36,186 bases of DNA from an uncultured Bacilli bacterium (GCA_947624635.1 CANQLF010000065.1:1-36186), one strand, 5' to 3'. Numbered from the stretch's first letter, positions 1 through 7,521 are shown. Translations and numbers: made by a program. The notes: generated by a model from the sequence alone, not told the origin.

Positions 1-24
1 CAATATACTGCCGAAAATGTCAAT

Positions 25-52
25 AAAAAAAAGATATTTTTTTATCTTTTTT
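25..52 (+). terminator. AT-only hairpin, possible terminator of an upstream unit
   Basis: A ten-base A-rich arm ending GATA (27-36) can pair with TATC followed by six T (43-52) around a T6 loop. It ends in a T run, as an intrinsic terminator would, but contains only one G-C pair. No gene upstream is visible in the window. Confidence 0.4.
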
Positions 53-115
53 CTTTATTCGACTGTGAATAGTAACATTTTTTTAAAATTTCTTTTTATT
101 TTTTTTAAAATATTA

Positions 116-144
116 TTGCACATAAAAAAATAATATGATATTAT
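116..144 (+). promoter_or_regulatory. Sigma-A-type promoter of the tRNA gene
   Basis: TTGCAC (116-121), a 17-bp spacer, then TATTAT (139-144). A TG one base before the -10 makes it an extended -10 promoter. Transcription would start near 151, about five bases before the tRNA 5' end. Confidence 0.65.
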
Positions 145-155
145 ATAAAAGCAAT

Positions 156-232
156 GGACCTTTAGCTCAGTTGGTTAGAGCATCCGGCTCATAACCGGGC
201 GGTCGCAGGTTCGAGTCCTGCAAGGTCCACCA
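156..232 (+). tRNA. tRNA with CAU anticodon, probably tRNA-Ile2 (lysidine type)
   Basis: All arms are visible. The acceptor stem is GGACCTT/AAGGTCC, with D-arm GCTC/GAGC, an anticodon stem TCCGG/CCGGG around loop CTCATAA (anticodon CAT), T-arm GCAGG/CCTGC with loop TTCGAGT, and an encoded CCA at 230-232. The anticodon alone would read as Met. The acceptor stem and the TTTAGCTCAG start resemble, from memory, the minor isoleucine tRNA of Firmicutes and mollicutes, in which TilS converts C34 to lysidine. It does not look like initiator tRNA, which has three G-C pairs next to the anticodon loop with GGG on the 5' side. Naming it Met instead would not change its existence or boundaries. Confidence 0.92.
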
Positions 233-243
233 TTTTATTTGAA

Positions 244-279
244 AAAACGCTCGGGAATTTTTCACGAGTTTTAATTTTT
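244..279 (+). terminator. Weak intrinsic terminator after the tRNA
   Basis: AAAAC..TCG (244-253, with a GC bulge) pairs with CGAGTTTT (265-272) and is followed by a T-rich tract. It is the only hairpin between the tRNA and the next gene. Confidence 0.4.
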
Positions 280-288
280 CTAAAATGT

Positions 289-315
289 ACAAATAAACAA
301 AATATTCATAAAATA
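289..315 (+). promoter_or_regulatory. Sigma-K-like promoter candidate of the triple-LysM gene
   Basis: AC at 289-290, 16 bases, then CATAAAATA at 307-315, which fits the mother-cell sigma-K pattern AC-N(16-17)-CATAnnnTA. The predicted start falls at the Shine-Dalgarno AGGAGGT (320-326), so the leader would be extremely short. That weakens the call. No good sigma-A pair was seen here. Confidence 0.3.
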
Positions 316-331
316 TCCTAGGAGGTACATT

Positions 332-865
332 ATGAATATTTTTCCATTATATAGAAATAGAGTAATATATAAAGTAAGACCTGGTGATTCACTTTATAGT
401 ATTGCAGAAAAATATAATACTACAACATATAATATTAAAAAACTAAATAATTTAAATAATGATTTATTAACAATAGGTCAAACCTTATATATAGATGGTG
501 ATGATAAATTAGAACATATAGGGATAGATATATGTGAAGATGAAGTAGATGATATAAAAGATAAATTTGATACATATACAGTAAAACAAAATGATTCTTT
601 ATATAAAATAGCTAAAGAATATAATACAACAGTAAATAATCTAATATATATAAATGATTTAAAAAATAATTTATTATCAGTTGGTCAAAAATTATTAGTT
701 CCACATATAGAAAATTATATAACATATGTTGTAAAAAAAGATGATTCATTATACAAAATATCTTCTAACTATAATTTAACACCTAAACAAATAATAGATT
801 TAAATAATTTAGAATCTAATATATTAGATGTAGGGCAAAAACTCAAAATACCTGTAAAAAAATAA
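332..865 (+). CDS. Triple LysM-domain protein, possible spore-envelope protein
   Basis: A protein of 177 residues built almost entirely of three LysM modules, at about residues 13-55, 82-125 and 131-175. Each begins with a YxVxxxDSLYxI motif and ends with xxVGQxLxIP. LysM modules bind N-acetylglucosamine-containing glycans such as peptidoglycan or spore cortex. The first and second modules are separated by an acidic linker (about 57-80). There is no signal peptide, membrane segment or catalytic domain, which fits a protein deposited on the forespore from the mother-cell cytoplasm (compare SafA) better than an exported enzyme. An optimal AGGAGGT lies six bases before the ATG. It converges on a minus-strand group of LysM, SpoIID-like and collagen-like genes, which supports a spore-surface role, but that role is inference. 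Confidence 0.85.
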   Translation: MNIFPLYRNRVIYKVRPGDSLYSIAEKYNTTTYNIKKLNNLNNDLLTIGQTLYIDGDDKLEHIGIDICEDEVDDIKDKFDTYTVKQNDSLYKIAKEYNTTVNNLIYINDLKNNLLSVGQKLLVPHIENYITYVVKKDDSLYKISSNYNLTPKQIIDLNNLESNILDVGQKLKIPVKK

Positions 866-884
866 GGAGTTGCCTTATTTTTTT
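856..884. terminator. Bidirectional terminator between convergent genes
   Basis: AAAAAAATAAGG (856-867), loop AGTTG, CCTTATTTTTTTT (873-884). It is A-rich on one side and T-rich on the other, so it can stop transcription from both strands. It overlaps the stop codons of both flanking genes. Confidence 0.8.
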
Positions 885-2227
885 GACATTTCGATCATAT
901 ACTTCCATTCAATTGGACCTAAAGTGCCGTTTTCTTCTAAATTATTTTCACTTTGAATATACTTTATAGCTTCTTCAGTTTTGGTATCATAACACCCTGT
1001 TATATTAACCTTAGGAAAGTTAGGATTCTTTTTATTTATATCTGATAAAAATTGTTGAAGAGTAGTTACATCATCACCCATCATACCTAATGATAAAACA
1101 GTTCCGGGATAAATTTCATCTTTATAAATTAAATATTCACTAGGTAGAGTAGATAATACATTTAAATAAACTTCTTTGATTTTATTCCAAGTATTAATAT
1201 CTACAACTCCAGTAGCTTTTATATTATATTCATTTTGAAAAGAAATTACCATTTGTTTAGTATTACTATCAAACTTAGAATCAATTTCAAGTAGAGGAAT
1301 ATTGTCATCAAAATATGCGATGACCCCTAGAAAATAGTGTAGAGCTCTTATGTGATTGCCTACATCACCTAATTTTAATTCCATATTATAATCTGTTTCT
1401 ATATCTTCTAAAGTTATTCCTTCTGTATACATATCTGATAATTTTTTAACACCACTATAAATGTATTTGATCTTATACCATGTAGGTTTATCTATAATAC
1501 CAGTTACTTCTAAATCAAAAATATCTTGGAATTTTTTTATTGCATCTTCAAGTAGTACATCATAGTATTCATGAATAACTTCAAATTTAGGTAGTGCTGG
1601 ATAATTTATGGCAATTCGATTAAGTTCTCTTTTTATTATTTTTACATGGTCTAACACGTCACCCAATTTTAGAGGCACTCCTGGGTAAGATGTAACAACA
1701 TCAGTTAGTTTTGCATCTCTTATAATAGATATATCTTCTCCATAATAATGTTTTAAAATTTCTAGTGGTGTTTTACCTTGATTAGCTAGCGATACTGTTC
1801 CCCATTGTGAGAGTCCATCACATAAAGTTTTTTTACCATCACAGTATTTAGCAAAAAACGGCTCTATATGGTTACCCTTAACAATATAATTATTAAATAA
1901 TTCATCTACTATCATAGTAATATTTTCAAATAAGTCTCTACCATATATAAAAGTTTGATCATAATTAGGTAGAGAAGTTATATCAAAGTCATATCCTTTA
2001 CTTCTGTACCATTCAGTATAAATTCTATTAAGGGTGAAAGATATAATAGCCAAAACATTACACCTGATTGAAACTTCTGGCCATGATGGAAATATTTCAC
2101 TACAAGCTACATTTTTAATATAATCAGTAAAAGATACTGTTACGTTTTTACTTGGGTTATTAACGTCTCCTAAATGAACAGTAATACTAGTAGGAATAGT
2201 AGGCCTTCCAATTTGTCTATTTTCCAT
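875..2227 (-). CDS. SpoIID/LytB-like protein with three peptidoglycan-binding domains
   Basis: About 450 residues. The N-terminal 170 residues match the SpoIID/LytB pattern: a CNVLAxxSFxLNRIYTEWY helix (about 56-74), a CDG..LCDGLSQWGT segment (about 129-144) equivalent to the SQxGA motif of SpoIID lytic transglycosylases, and a GKTPLEILKHYYG block (about 151-163). Three repeats resembling the PG_binding_1 fold follow (about 185-265, 290-370, 380-450), each with an LxxGxxxxxVxxLQxxL start and a VTGxxDxxTW end. There is no signal peptide or membrane anchor. The longest reading frame starts at 2257, but ATG 2227 has the better ribosome site (AAGGA eight bases upstream) and cuts the overlap with the preceding gene to 11 bp. 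Likely role: cell-wall or cortex binding and remodelling. Whether it is catalytic cannot be judged here. Confidence 0.75.
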   Translation of the reverse strand: MENRQIGRPTIPTSITVHLGDVNNPSKNVTVSFTDYIKNVACSEIFPSWPEVSIRCNVLAIISFTLNRIYTEWYRSKGYDFDITSLPNYDQTFIYGRDLFENITMIVDELFNNYIVKGNHIEPFFAKYCDGKKTLCDGLSQWGTVSLANQGKTPLEILKHYYGEDISIIRDAKLTDVVTSYPGVPLKLGDVLDHVKIIKRELNRIAINYPALPKFEVIHEYYDVLLEDAIKKFQDIFDLEVTGIIDKPTWYKIKYIYSGVKKLSDMYTEGITLEDIETDYNMELKLGDVGNHIRALHYFLGVIAYFDDNIPLLEIDSKFDSNTKQMVISFQNEYNIKATGVVDINTWNKIKEVYLNVLSTLPSEYLIYKDEIYPGTVLSLGMMGDDVTTLQQFLSDINKKNPNFPKVNITGCYDTKTEEAIKYIQSENNLEENGTLGPIEWKYMIEMSKK

Positions 2228-2765
2228 TTGCTTCATCCTTAAATTTAGCATACTCAATAGGAGTCATTTCAATTTTTTGAATTGACTTAATTCCATCATA
2301 AATATAGACATCCATAATATCTTCACTATCATAATTATCGCTTTTAACACTTATTTGATAGGTTGCAGCTCCATTTAAATAATCATCTCTTCTAGATTTA
2401 GTAGGTAATATAATATCGTCTATCATTCCACTATCAGAAGTAGTTCCAGAATAAAATACTTTTTTTTCATCACCAAACATTTTATATACTTCTACTTTTA
2501 CATCTTGAACTGGGAAAAAAGTATTACCAATTAAAGTATGTATTTTTAAAGTTCCCATTCCCATATTATTTTTAATAAATTCTTCATAAGTTTCATCCTT
2601 GTCATCATGTTCATCTATTTTACTAATATGTAATATTTGGCCTACATTTAATAAAGTATTATTTAAATTATTTAATTCCATTAATTGTTTAACAGTTGTA
2701 TTAAACTTCTTAGCAATATTATATAAAGTATCACCTAATTTAACAGTATAAGTTATATCGTTCAT
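2217..2765 (-). CDS. LysM protein with a C-terminal beta-sandwich domain
   Basis: A protein of 182 residues. A single LysM module occupies about residues 5-49 (YTVKLGDTLYNIAKKF through VGQILHI), followed by an acidic linker (about 53-65). The C-terminal domain, about 72-172, has the look of a carboxypeptidase-regulatory or Cna-B-like beta-sandwich: GTLKIHTLIG start, DVKVEVYK strand, GTTSDSGMIDDI turn. It has no signal peptide. GGTGAT precedes the ATG. Its 3' end overlaps the SpoIID-like gene by 11 bp, so the two are probably co-transcribed and translationally coupled. It likely targets glycan and presents a protein-interaction domain. The function is unproven. Confidence 0.75.
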   Translation of the reverse strand: MNDITYTVKLGDTLYNIAKKFNTTVKQLMELNNLNNTLLNVGQILHISKIDEHDDKDETYEEFIKNNMGMGTLKIHTLIGNTFFPVQDVKVEVYKMFGDEKKVFYSGTTSDSGMIDDIILPTKSRRDDYLNGAATYQISVKSDNYDSEDIMDVYIYDGIKSIQKIEMTPIEYAKFKDEANGK

Positions 2766-2799
2766 TTTATCACCATTTAAATATATGATATAGATAAAT

Positions 2800-2828
2800 G
2801 AAAAAGACTATTGAATAAATCAATAGTC
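2800..2828 (-). terminator. Intrinsic terminator of the collagen-like gene
   Basis: On the minus strand GACTATTGA (2828-2820) pairs with TCAATAGTC (2814-2806) around a five-base loop, followed by a T run (2805-2801). It lies between the collagen-like gene and the LysM gene, so these are probably separate transcripts. Confidence 0.8.
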
Positions 2829-2833
2829 AAAAG

Positions 2834-3733
2834 TTAATTAAGTTGTTTTACTATTAGATTAGCGCTTTCAACAGTTAAATTTAAAGTAGTTGATGCGGTA
2901 GCTTCTAATGTTAATTCGTCTCCCTCAGTTAATTCTACAATTGCAGTATTATTATAAGTAGTTTCTGTACTAGCTGCTAAAGTTATAGTTTGAGCTGTTC
3001 CATCCAAATCAGTTTGAGTTCTTCTAACAGATAAAGTAACATCTCCTGGTCCACTAGATGATATTACAGCATCATAACTTACTTCATAAATACCAGTATT
3101 TTGAATTGTAACAGTGTTACCAGTTCCTAAATCTACATTTTTAGTTGGTAGATTCGATCCTAAATCAATTGATCCATAAGTTCCAGAATCCACACTTACA
3201 TTTGATTGTTGTGTAGTGCTATATAACCCACCATAAGCATTAAGTCCATTTGCTGGTCCAGTAGGTCCTGCTGGTATTGCGAATTGTAGATTGTAACCTC
3301 CATCAATTGGTGATACATCTATATCAGGATTTCCTCCAGGTGTAGTAGCTACTGCACTAGCAGTAATAGTTGGTGCAGGTCCCGTTGGACCAGTGGCTCC
3401 TTCAGGCCCTGTTGGCCCTGTTGGTCCTTCACTTCCAGTTGGTCCTGTAGGTCCAGTAGGTCCTGCTGGAATAATGAAATCTAACATTACATCATTAGTA
3501 GTTCCGATATTTGTAACACTTGCTTCAGTACCAGGAAGTCCAGTAGTAGTTGATGCAACAGTTATAGTTGCAGCTGCAGGACCAGTTGGTCCCGTACTTC
3601 CTGTTGGACCGGTTGGTCCTGTTAACCCACTACCTATAACATAACTAATTGTTTTAGGTGGCATAGGCATAGCTGGTTTTGGTTTTATGCATTGATTCAT
3701 AAAAGTAGGACAATTACATTTGAAATTATTCAC
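2834..3733 (-). CDS. Collagen-like (BclA-type) surface or exosporium protein
   Basis: A protein of 299 residues. The head (about 1-34) is Cys/Pro/Met-rich (C6, C8, C15). Collagen-like GPT/GPA triplets occur in blocks at about 38-52, 91-118 and 154-161. Between them lie two short homologous beta-type inserts ending DFIIPAGPTGP and QFAIPAGPTGP. The C-terminal 130 residues form a beta-rich domain resembling the trimeric C1q/TNF-like head of BclA (YGSIDLGS, NTGIYEVSYDAVISSS, LTVESANLIVKQLN). The start is GTG, with AAAGGGG eight bases upstream. There is no Sec signal peptide, which fits exosporium or spore-coat proteins assembled in the mother cell. Its codon use is more GC-rich than its neighbours because of Gly/Pro/Thr codons. 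Confidence 0.8.
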   Translation of the reverse strand: MNNFKCNCPTFMNQCIKPKPAMPMPPKTISYVIGSGLTGPTGPTGSTGPTGPAAATITVASTTTGLPGTEASVTNIGTTNDVMLDFIIPAGPTGPTGPTGSEGPTGPTGPEGATGPTGPAPTITASAVATTPGGNPDIDVSPIDGGYNLQFAIPAGPTGPANGLNAYGGLYSTTQQSNVSVDSGTYGSIDLGSNLPTKNVDLGTGNTVTIQNTGIYEVSYDAVISSSGPGDVTLSVRRTQTDLDGTAQTITLAASTETTYNNTAIVELTEGDELTLEATASTTLNLTVESANLIVKQLN

Positions 3734-3874
3734 TTTCTTAACCCCTTTCCATAGTATAATATGAAAAAATTAAATTTTAGAATTGGCATAAAACTAAAAA
3801 CATATTTGATTTTAAAAATATGAAATGTAGGAGATATAAATATATCTTCTTTTTAAATAAAATTTATTGGAGAT

Positions 3875-3903
3875 TTGAATTTGTTATGATATATTATTAA
3901 TAT
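3875..3903 (+). promoter_or_regulatory. Candidate promoter of the lactate dehydrogenase gene
   Basis: TTGAAT (3875-3880), 17-bp spacer, TAATAT (3898-3903), with a start about 15-20 bases before the ATG region. The -10 matches consensus at only four of six positions. Confidence 0.35.
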
Positions 3904-3925
3904 AGAATATGAAAGGAAAAATAAA

Positions 3926-4828
3926 ATGAACAAAATAGTAATAGTAGGTTGTGGTAATGTAGGTATGAGTTATGCTTATGCTCTACTTAATCAAAGAACT
4001 AAAGTAGAAGAACTAGTTTTGATTGATATAAATAAAGAAAAAACAATTGGTGAAGCAATGGATTTAAATCATTGCCTAGCTTTTGCGCCATCTAAAATAA
4101 AAATTAAAGCAGGGACTTATAGTGATTGTAATGACGCAACTATAATTTGTATTGCAGCAGGTAAAAATCAAGATGTAGGTGAAACTAGACTTGATTTAGT
4201 AAAGAAAAATTATGAGGTTTTTAAATCTATTATAACTGAGATAAATAAAACTAATTTTAATGGCCTTTATTTAATTGCAACTAATCCTGTCGATATAATG
4301 ACATATATAACTAAAGAATTATCTAATCTTAATTCCAATAAAGTAATAGGTAGTGGAACAATGTTAGATACCGCAAGATTAAGATATTTAATAGGGGATA
4401 AATTAAATGTTAATCCTAAAAACGTACATGCCTATATAATAGGTGAACATGGAGATAGCGAACAAGCTATATGGAGTAATGCAATTGTAGGACTTAAAAG
4501 TGTTAAAGAATTTTTAACTAAAGATGAATGTAATACTATTGAAGATGAAGTTAAAAACTCCGCCTATGAAATTATAAATAGAAAAGGCGCAACTTATTAT
4601 GGAATAGGTATGTGTTTAGTTAGAATAACTAATGCAATTCTAGATAATGATAATTCTATACTTACTTTATCTGTTTATGATGAAGATATAGATTTATATT
4701 ATGGCAGACCTGCAATATTAGATAAAAATGGCATTAAAGAAATTATAGATCTTGATTTAACAGATTATGAAAAGGAAAGATTAAATAAATCAATAAATGT
4801 AATAAATGAAATAAAAAATAATTTGTAG
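3926..4828 (+). CDS. ldh: L-lactate dehydrogenase
   Basis: A protein of 300 residues, a usual LDH/MDH length. It would interconvert pyruvate and L-lactate with NADH in the cytoplasm, regenerating NAD in fermentation. Visible motifs: the Rossmann GxGxVG at residues 8-13; D34 at the end of the second strand, favouring NAD; the loop AAGKNQDVGETR with Q82, where LDH has Gln and malate dehydrogenase has Arg; catalytic R88; the ATNPVDIMTY strand (118-127); substrate-binding R151; and catalytic H175 in GEHGDSE. Gln at the specificity position is the main reason for LDH over MDH. GAAAGGA precedes the ATG. The PfkB kinase gene follows after 17 bp. Confidence 0.9.
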   Translation: MNKIVIVGCGNVGMSYAYALLNQRTKVEELVLIDINKEKTIGEAMDLNHCLAFAPSKIKIKAGTYSDCNDATIICIAAGKNQDVGETRLDLVKKNYEVFKSIITEINKTNFNGLYLIATNPVDIMTYITKELSNLNSNKVIGSGTMLDTARLRYLIGDKLNVNPKNVHAYIIGEHGDSEQAIWSNAIVGLKSVKEFLTKDECNTIEDEVKNSAYEIINRKGATYYGIGMCLVRITNAILDNDNSILTLSVYDEDIDLYYGRPAILDKNGIKEIIDLDLTDYEKERLNKSINVINEIKNNL

Positions 4829-4845
4829 TAAAGGTGTGTGAGGTA

Positions 4846-5745
4846 ATGAGTAAAATAACATGTATTGGTCATGCGGCATATGATATAACGTTTCCACTTA
4901 GTTCATATCCAGTTGAGAATACTAAAAATAGAGTAAGTAAAATGGTGTTAGGTGGAGGTGGACCTGCATCAACTGCTGCATATTTACTTGGTAAGTGGGA
5001 TGTTGATACAACATTTATTGGTATAATTGGTAAAGATATATATGGTGAAAAAATAAAGCAAGAATTAAAAAGTGTTAATGTGAATATAGATTATATGGAA
5101 GAAAGTAGTAAATATAGTACTACTTTAAGTGTAGTAATAGTATCTAAGAAAAATAATTCTAGAACTACACTTGCATACAAAAATCCTAAAATGAAAATGG
5201 AAGTTAAAGATATAGATATAAAATCAGATGTAATACTTATTGATGGACAGGAACATGAACTATCTAAAAGCATGATGGAAAAAGATAAAAAAGCTATTAA
5301 AATAATAGATGCAGGTAGATTTAATGATGAAGTTGTAGATTTATGTAAGTATGTTGATTATATTGTGTGTTCAAAAGAATTTGCTGAAAAAGTTACTAAA
5401 GTAAAAATAAATTTTAGAGATACTAATACATTTAATGAAGTATTTATAAAATTAATTGAAATGTTTCCAAATAAACAATATGTTATAACATTGGAAGATA
5501 AAGGAGCCATGTTTTTAGATGGTGAGTATGTTAGTGTTATGCCTACATATAAAATAGATGTTAAAGATACTACTGGTGCAGGTGATATTTTTCATGGAGC
5601 TTTTGCTTACGCAATAGCTAATGGATATAAATTATCTGATGCAGTAAAGTTAGGAAATATTGCAGGAGCTTTATCTGTTGGAAAAGTAGGAGCAAGAAAC
5701 TCTGTACCAAAACTAGAAGAAGTAATGAAGTTATATGAAAAATAA
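4846..5745 (+). CDS. PfkB/ribokinase-family carbohydrate kinase
   Basis: A protein of 299 residues with the ribokinase fold. The N-terminal signature GGGGPASTAAYLLGKW lies at 36-51, followed by FIGIIGKDIYGEK. The C-terminal signature DTTGAGDIFHGAF begins at 241, with D247 as the catalytic base and the GAGD anion hole. It phosphorylates a sugar or nucleoside hydroxyl with ATP. The exact substrate (ribose, fructose, 2-keto-3-deoxygluconate, fructose-1-phosphate, adenosine) cannot be told from motifs. An in-frame GTG at 4834 exists, but ATG 4846 is preferred because AAAGGTG lies seven bases before it. The 3' end overlaps the Smr gene by 11 bp, so the two are coupled. Confidence 0.85.
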   Translation: MSKITCIGHAAYDITFPLSSYPVENTKNRVSKMVLGGGGPASTAAYLLGKWDVDTTFIGIIGKDIYGEKIKQELKSVNVNIDYMEESSKYSTTLSVVIVSKKNNSRTTLAYKNPKMKMEVKDIDIKSDVILIDGQEHELSKSMMEKDKKAIKIIDAGRFNDEVVDLCKYVDYIVCSKEFAEKVTKVKINFRDTNTFNEVFIKLIEMFPNKQYVITLEDKGAMFLDGEYVSVMPTYKIDVKDTTGAGDIFHGAFAYAIANGYKLSDAVKLGNIAGALSVGKVGARNSVPKLEEVMKLYEK

Positions 5746-6010
5746 TTATATAGATCCATTTACATATAATATACCTACACTAGACTTACATGGTGATGAT
5801 AGGGATACTGCTCGTATTAAAATATTAGATTTTATTTCCGATAATATAAAGATGAAAAATGATAAAATAATGATAATTCATGGAAAAGGCAGTGGACTTT
5901 TAAAAAGTATCACGCATGATATAATAAGAAATGACAAAAGAGTAGAAAAATATGAAATACCTTATTATAATGACGGAAGTACAATTGTTTGGATAAAATT
6001 TGACAAATAA
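5735..6010 (+). CDS. Stand-alone Smr-domain protein
   Basis: A protein of 91 residues that is little more than one Smr domain. LDLHG is at 16-20, followed by the amphipathic helix TARIKILDFI, then HGKGSGLL at 49-56 and a C-terminal TIVWIKF strand. Smr domains (as at the C-terminus of MutS2) have nicking endonuclease or RNA-binding activity. The LDLHG and HGxGxG motifs that form the active centre are intact. The start overlaps the kinase gene, with no separate promoter seen. Its last codons overlap the first promoter of the next transcription unit. The biological substrate is unknown. Confidence 0.8.
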   Translation: MKNNYIDPFTYNIPTLDLHGDDRDTARIKILDFISDNIKMKNDKIMIIHGKGSGLLKSITHDIIRNDKRVEKYEIPYYNDGSTIVWIKFDK

Positions 6011-6028
6011 TGATAAAAGTGATATAAT
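6000..6028 (+). promoter_or_regulatory. Perfect consensus sigma-A promoter P1 upstream of the 6160 gene
   Basis: TTGACA (6000-6005), exactly 17 bp, TATAAT (6023-6028): twelve of twelve consensus bases. It overlaps the smr stop codon. The predicted start is near 6034. The transcript would have a leader of about 125 nt. Confidence 0.75.
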
Positions 6029-6073
6029 TTAGACATCTTGATGAGAAAAGGCATCAAAAACCGTCAAAAAAAT

Positions 6074-6096
6074 ATTTAAAATTAAAAATTTTAAAT
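6074..6096. repeat. Perfect AT-only inverted repeat in the 6160 leader
   Basis: ATTTAAAATT (6074-6083), AAA, AATTTTAAAT (6087-6096). It sits between promoters P1 and P2, just upstream of the P2 -35 box. It could be an operator or only a chance AT palindrome. No T tract follows. Confidence 0.45.
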
Positions 6097-6101
6097 AAGT
6101 A

Positions 6102-6130
6102 TTGACAATTAATAATGAGAGTGCTAGAAT
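6102..6130 (+). promoter_or_regulatory. Consensus promoter P2 of the 6160 gene
   Basis: TTGACA (6102-6107), 17 bp, TAGAAT (6125-6130), with TG one base before the -10 (extended -10). Transcription would start near 6136, giving a 24-nt leader with the AGAGGGGG ribosome site. Confidence 0.75.
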
Positions 6131-6159
6131 ATAAGGCACTAAAAAGAGGGGGAATTTTT

Positions 6160-7449
6160 ATGTACGAAGAAGAAAAGAAAAATTCGTTTATAAAGGATTT
6201 CATTATTAAGTTACTTTATATGTTCTTATTTTTATTCTTGTTTATGTGGCTTTATCCAGCACCAAAGGTAAATTTAGATGATGTAAAGGTTAAAGTTGAT
6301 AAATCAGAATTACAACCTTTATTTGAAGGAGTATTCAATGATAATATTGCGTCTATGAAAAATGCCGCTAGAAATTATTATACAATTGAAAGATTACCTA
6401 AAAATAATGGTGATTCCGATAAAATGACATTACAAGAAATGTTAAGTAAGAAATTATTAAGTCCATTTGTTGATGCAAATGGTAAAGCATGTGATGCTAA
6501 TTCATCATATGTAGAAGTAACTAGAATATCATCAGCAGAGTATACTTTAAAAGTTAATTTATCATGTAGTGATAAAACAGATTATATAGTTGAAACAATT
6601 GGATGTACAAGTGTTTGTCCAGGATGTATAGCTACACCTACAGCTGCAACAACTACAAGATCAACAACAAGTAATAGTGGAGCAAGTAGAACTGTTACTG
6701 TAGTTCAAAGACCAACAACATCACAACCATCTAACAGTAAACCAAATAATAATGGTAACAATAATGGTGGTGGAAATAGTGGTACTACTCCTAAACCACA
6801 AGAAGAAACAAAAACATACAAATATGTTAAAGATACTACAACTTGGGAACTTAATGACTCATGGACAACAGTTAAGAAAACTGGAGATGACGTAAGAGTT
6901 GCCGATACAAGATATGTATATGGTGATTATACATATGCAACTAGAACAGCTACATTTAGAACTATGTCTTGGGTAGCAAATTGGGATAGAAATAGTAATT
7001 ATAGCATTTACTTAAATTCATTACCAAGTGATGCTACAAATATTAGAATAACTTCAAGTTCTAAATTCTCAGATACATCAAACAGAAGAAGTTATGTAGA
7101 TAGTAGACGTAGATGTGAAATGTATATGGTTGGTTATGGATGTTCATCTGCTGGATCACTTGAAGATGCTCAAGTATTATCTGCACCAGTTGCTTCATTC
7201 AACTATAATATAAGTATATCTGGTAGAACTGTTCATGTAACTACTACAACTTATAGTGCATTTAGTGGTGATACTCAATATATCGAACCAATTAAATTCA
7301 CAGTAAGTTATAGAACTAGAGGAGAACGTGAACAAATTAAACAATATAAATACGAATACAAAAAAACAACAACAGATGTTAAATATTCAACATCTAAAAA
7401 TGATACAAATCTATTAAACAGTGGATACACATTTGCAGGTGAAAAATAA
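6160..7449 (+). CDS. Membrane-anchored extracellular protein of unknown function
   Basis: 429 residues. A short charged cytoplasmic head is followed by one hydrophobic segment (about 13-33) ending WLYPAP, with no signal-peptidase site evident. It is probably an N-terminally anchored type II protein. Residues 50-150 form a globular part with paired cysteines (KACD, LSCSD, IGCTSVCPGC), faintly like the outer domain of some Gram-positive pseudopilins. A Thr/Ser/Asn/Gly-rich linker (about 155-215) follows, then a Tyr/Thr/Arg-rich beta-type domain with two further cysteines (RRRCEMY, GYGCSS). The first in-frame ATG (6115) lies inside promoter P2, so ATG 6160 behind AGAGGGGG is the start. I do not recognise the family. 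Two near-perfect promoters suggest strong expression. Confidence 0.8.
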   Translation: MYEEEKKNSFIKDFIIKLLYMFLFLFLFMWLYPAPKVNLDDVKVKVDKSELQPLFEGVFNDNIASMKNAARNYYTIERLPKNNGDSDKMTLQEMLSKKLLSPFVDANGKACDANSSYVEVTRISSAEYTLKVNLSCSDKTDYIVETIGCTSVCPGCIATPTAATTTRSTTSNSGASRTVTVVQRPTTSQPSNSKPNNNGNNNGGGNSGTTPKPQEETKTYKYVKDTTTWELNDSWTTVKKTGDDVRVADTRYVYGDYTYATRTATFRTMSWVANWDRNSNYSIYLNSLPSDATNIRITSSSKFSDTSNRRSYVDSRRRCEMYMVGYGCSSAGSLEDAQVLSAPVASFNYNISISGRTVHVTTTTYSAFSGDTQYIEPIKFTVSYRTRGEREQIKQYKYEYKKTTTDVKYSTSKNDTNLLNSGYTFAGEK

Positions 7450-7462
7450 TAAACGAATTATC

Positions 7463-7492
7463 AAGCTTGAGTTTTGACTCAAGCTTTTTTTG
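7463..7492 (+). terminator. Intrinsic terminator of the 6160 gene
   Basis: AAGCTTGAGT (7463-7472), loop TTTG, ACTCAAGCTT (7477-7486), then a T run. A perfect 10-bp stem. Confidence 0.9.
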
Positions 7493-7501
7493 TGGTATAA
7501 T
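7474..7501 (+). promoter_or_regulatory. parC promoter overlapping the preceding terminator
   Basis: TTGACT (7474-7479), 16-bp spacer, TATAAT (7496-7501). The -35 box lies inside the terminator hairpin. The start near 7508 gives a short leader carrying AGGTGAT. Confidence 0.6.
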
Positions 7502-7521
7502 TATTACAGGTGATAAAAAGT

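Noticed and set aside
3393..3644. Open frame on the plus strand across the collagen-like gene
   Set aside because: It is the mirror of the Gly-Pro-Thr repeats, with no ribosome site and a matching low-complexity Gly-Pro-Val product.
6038..6057. TTGATG...CATCAA hairpin in the P1 leader as a terminator
   Set aside because: A 6-bp stem followed by A residues, not T, on the plus strand. No terminator function is expected.
6119..6127. GAGTGCTAG, identical to the right arm of the hrcA CIRCE, between the -35 and -10 boxes of promoter P2
   Set aside because: The left arm at the proper distance does not match; only a poor 6/9 match with an 8-base gap exists. Most likely chance, so HrcA control of the 6160 gene is not claimed.
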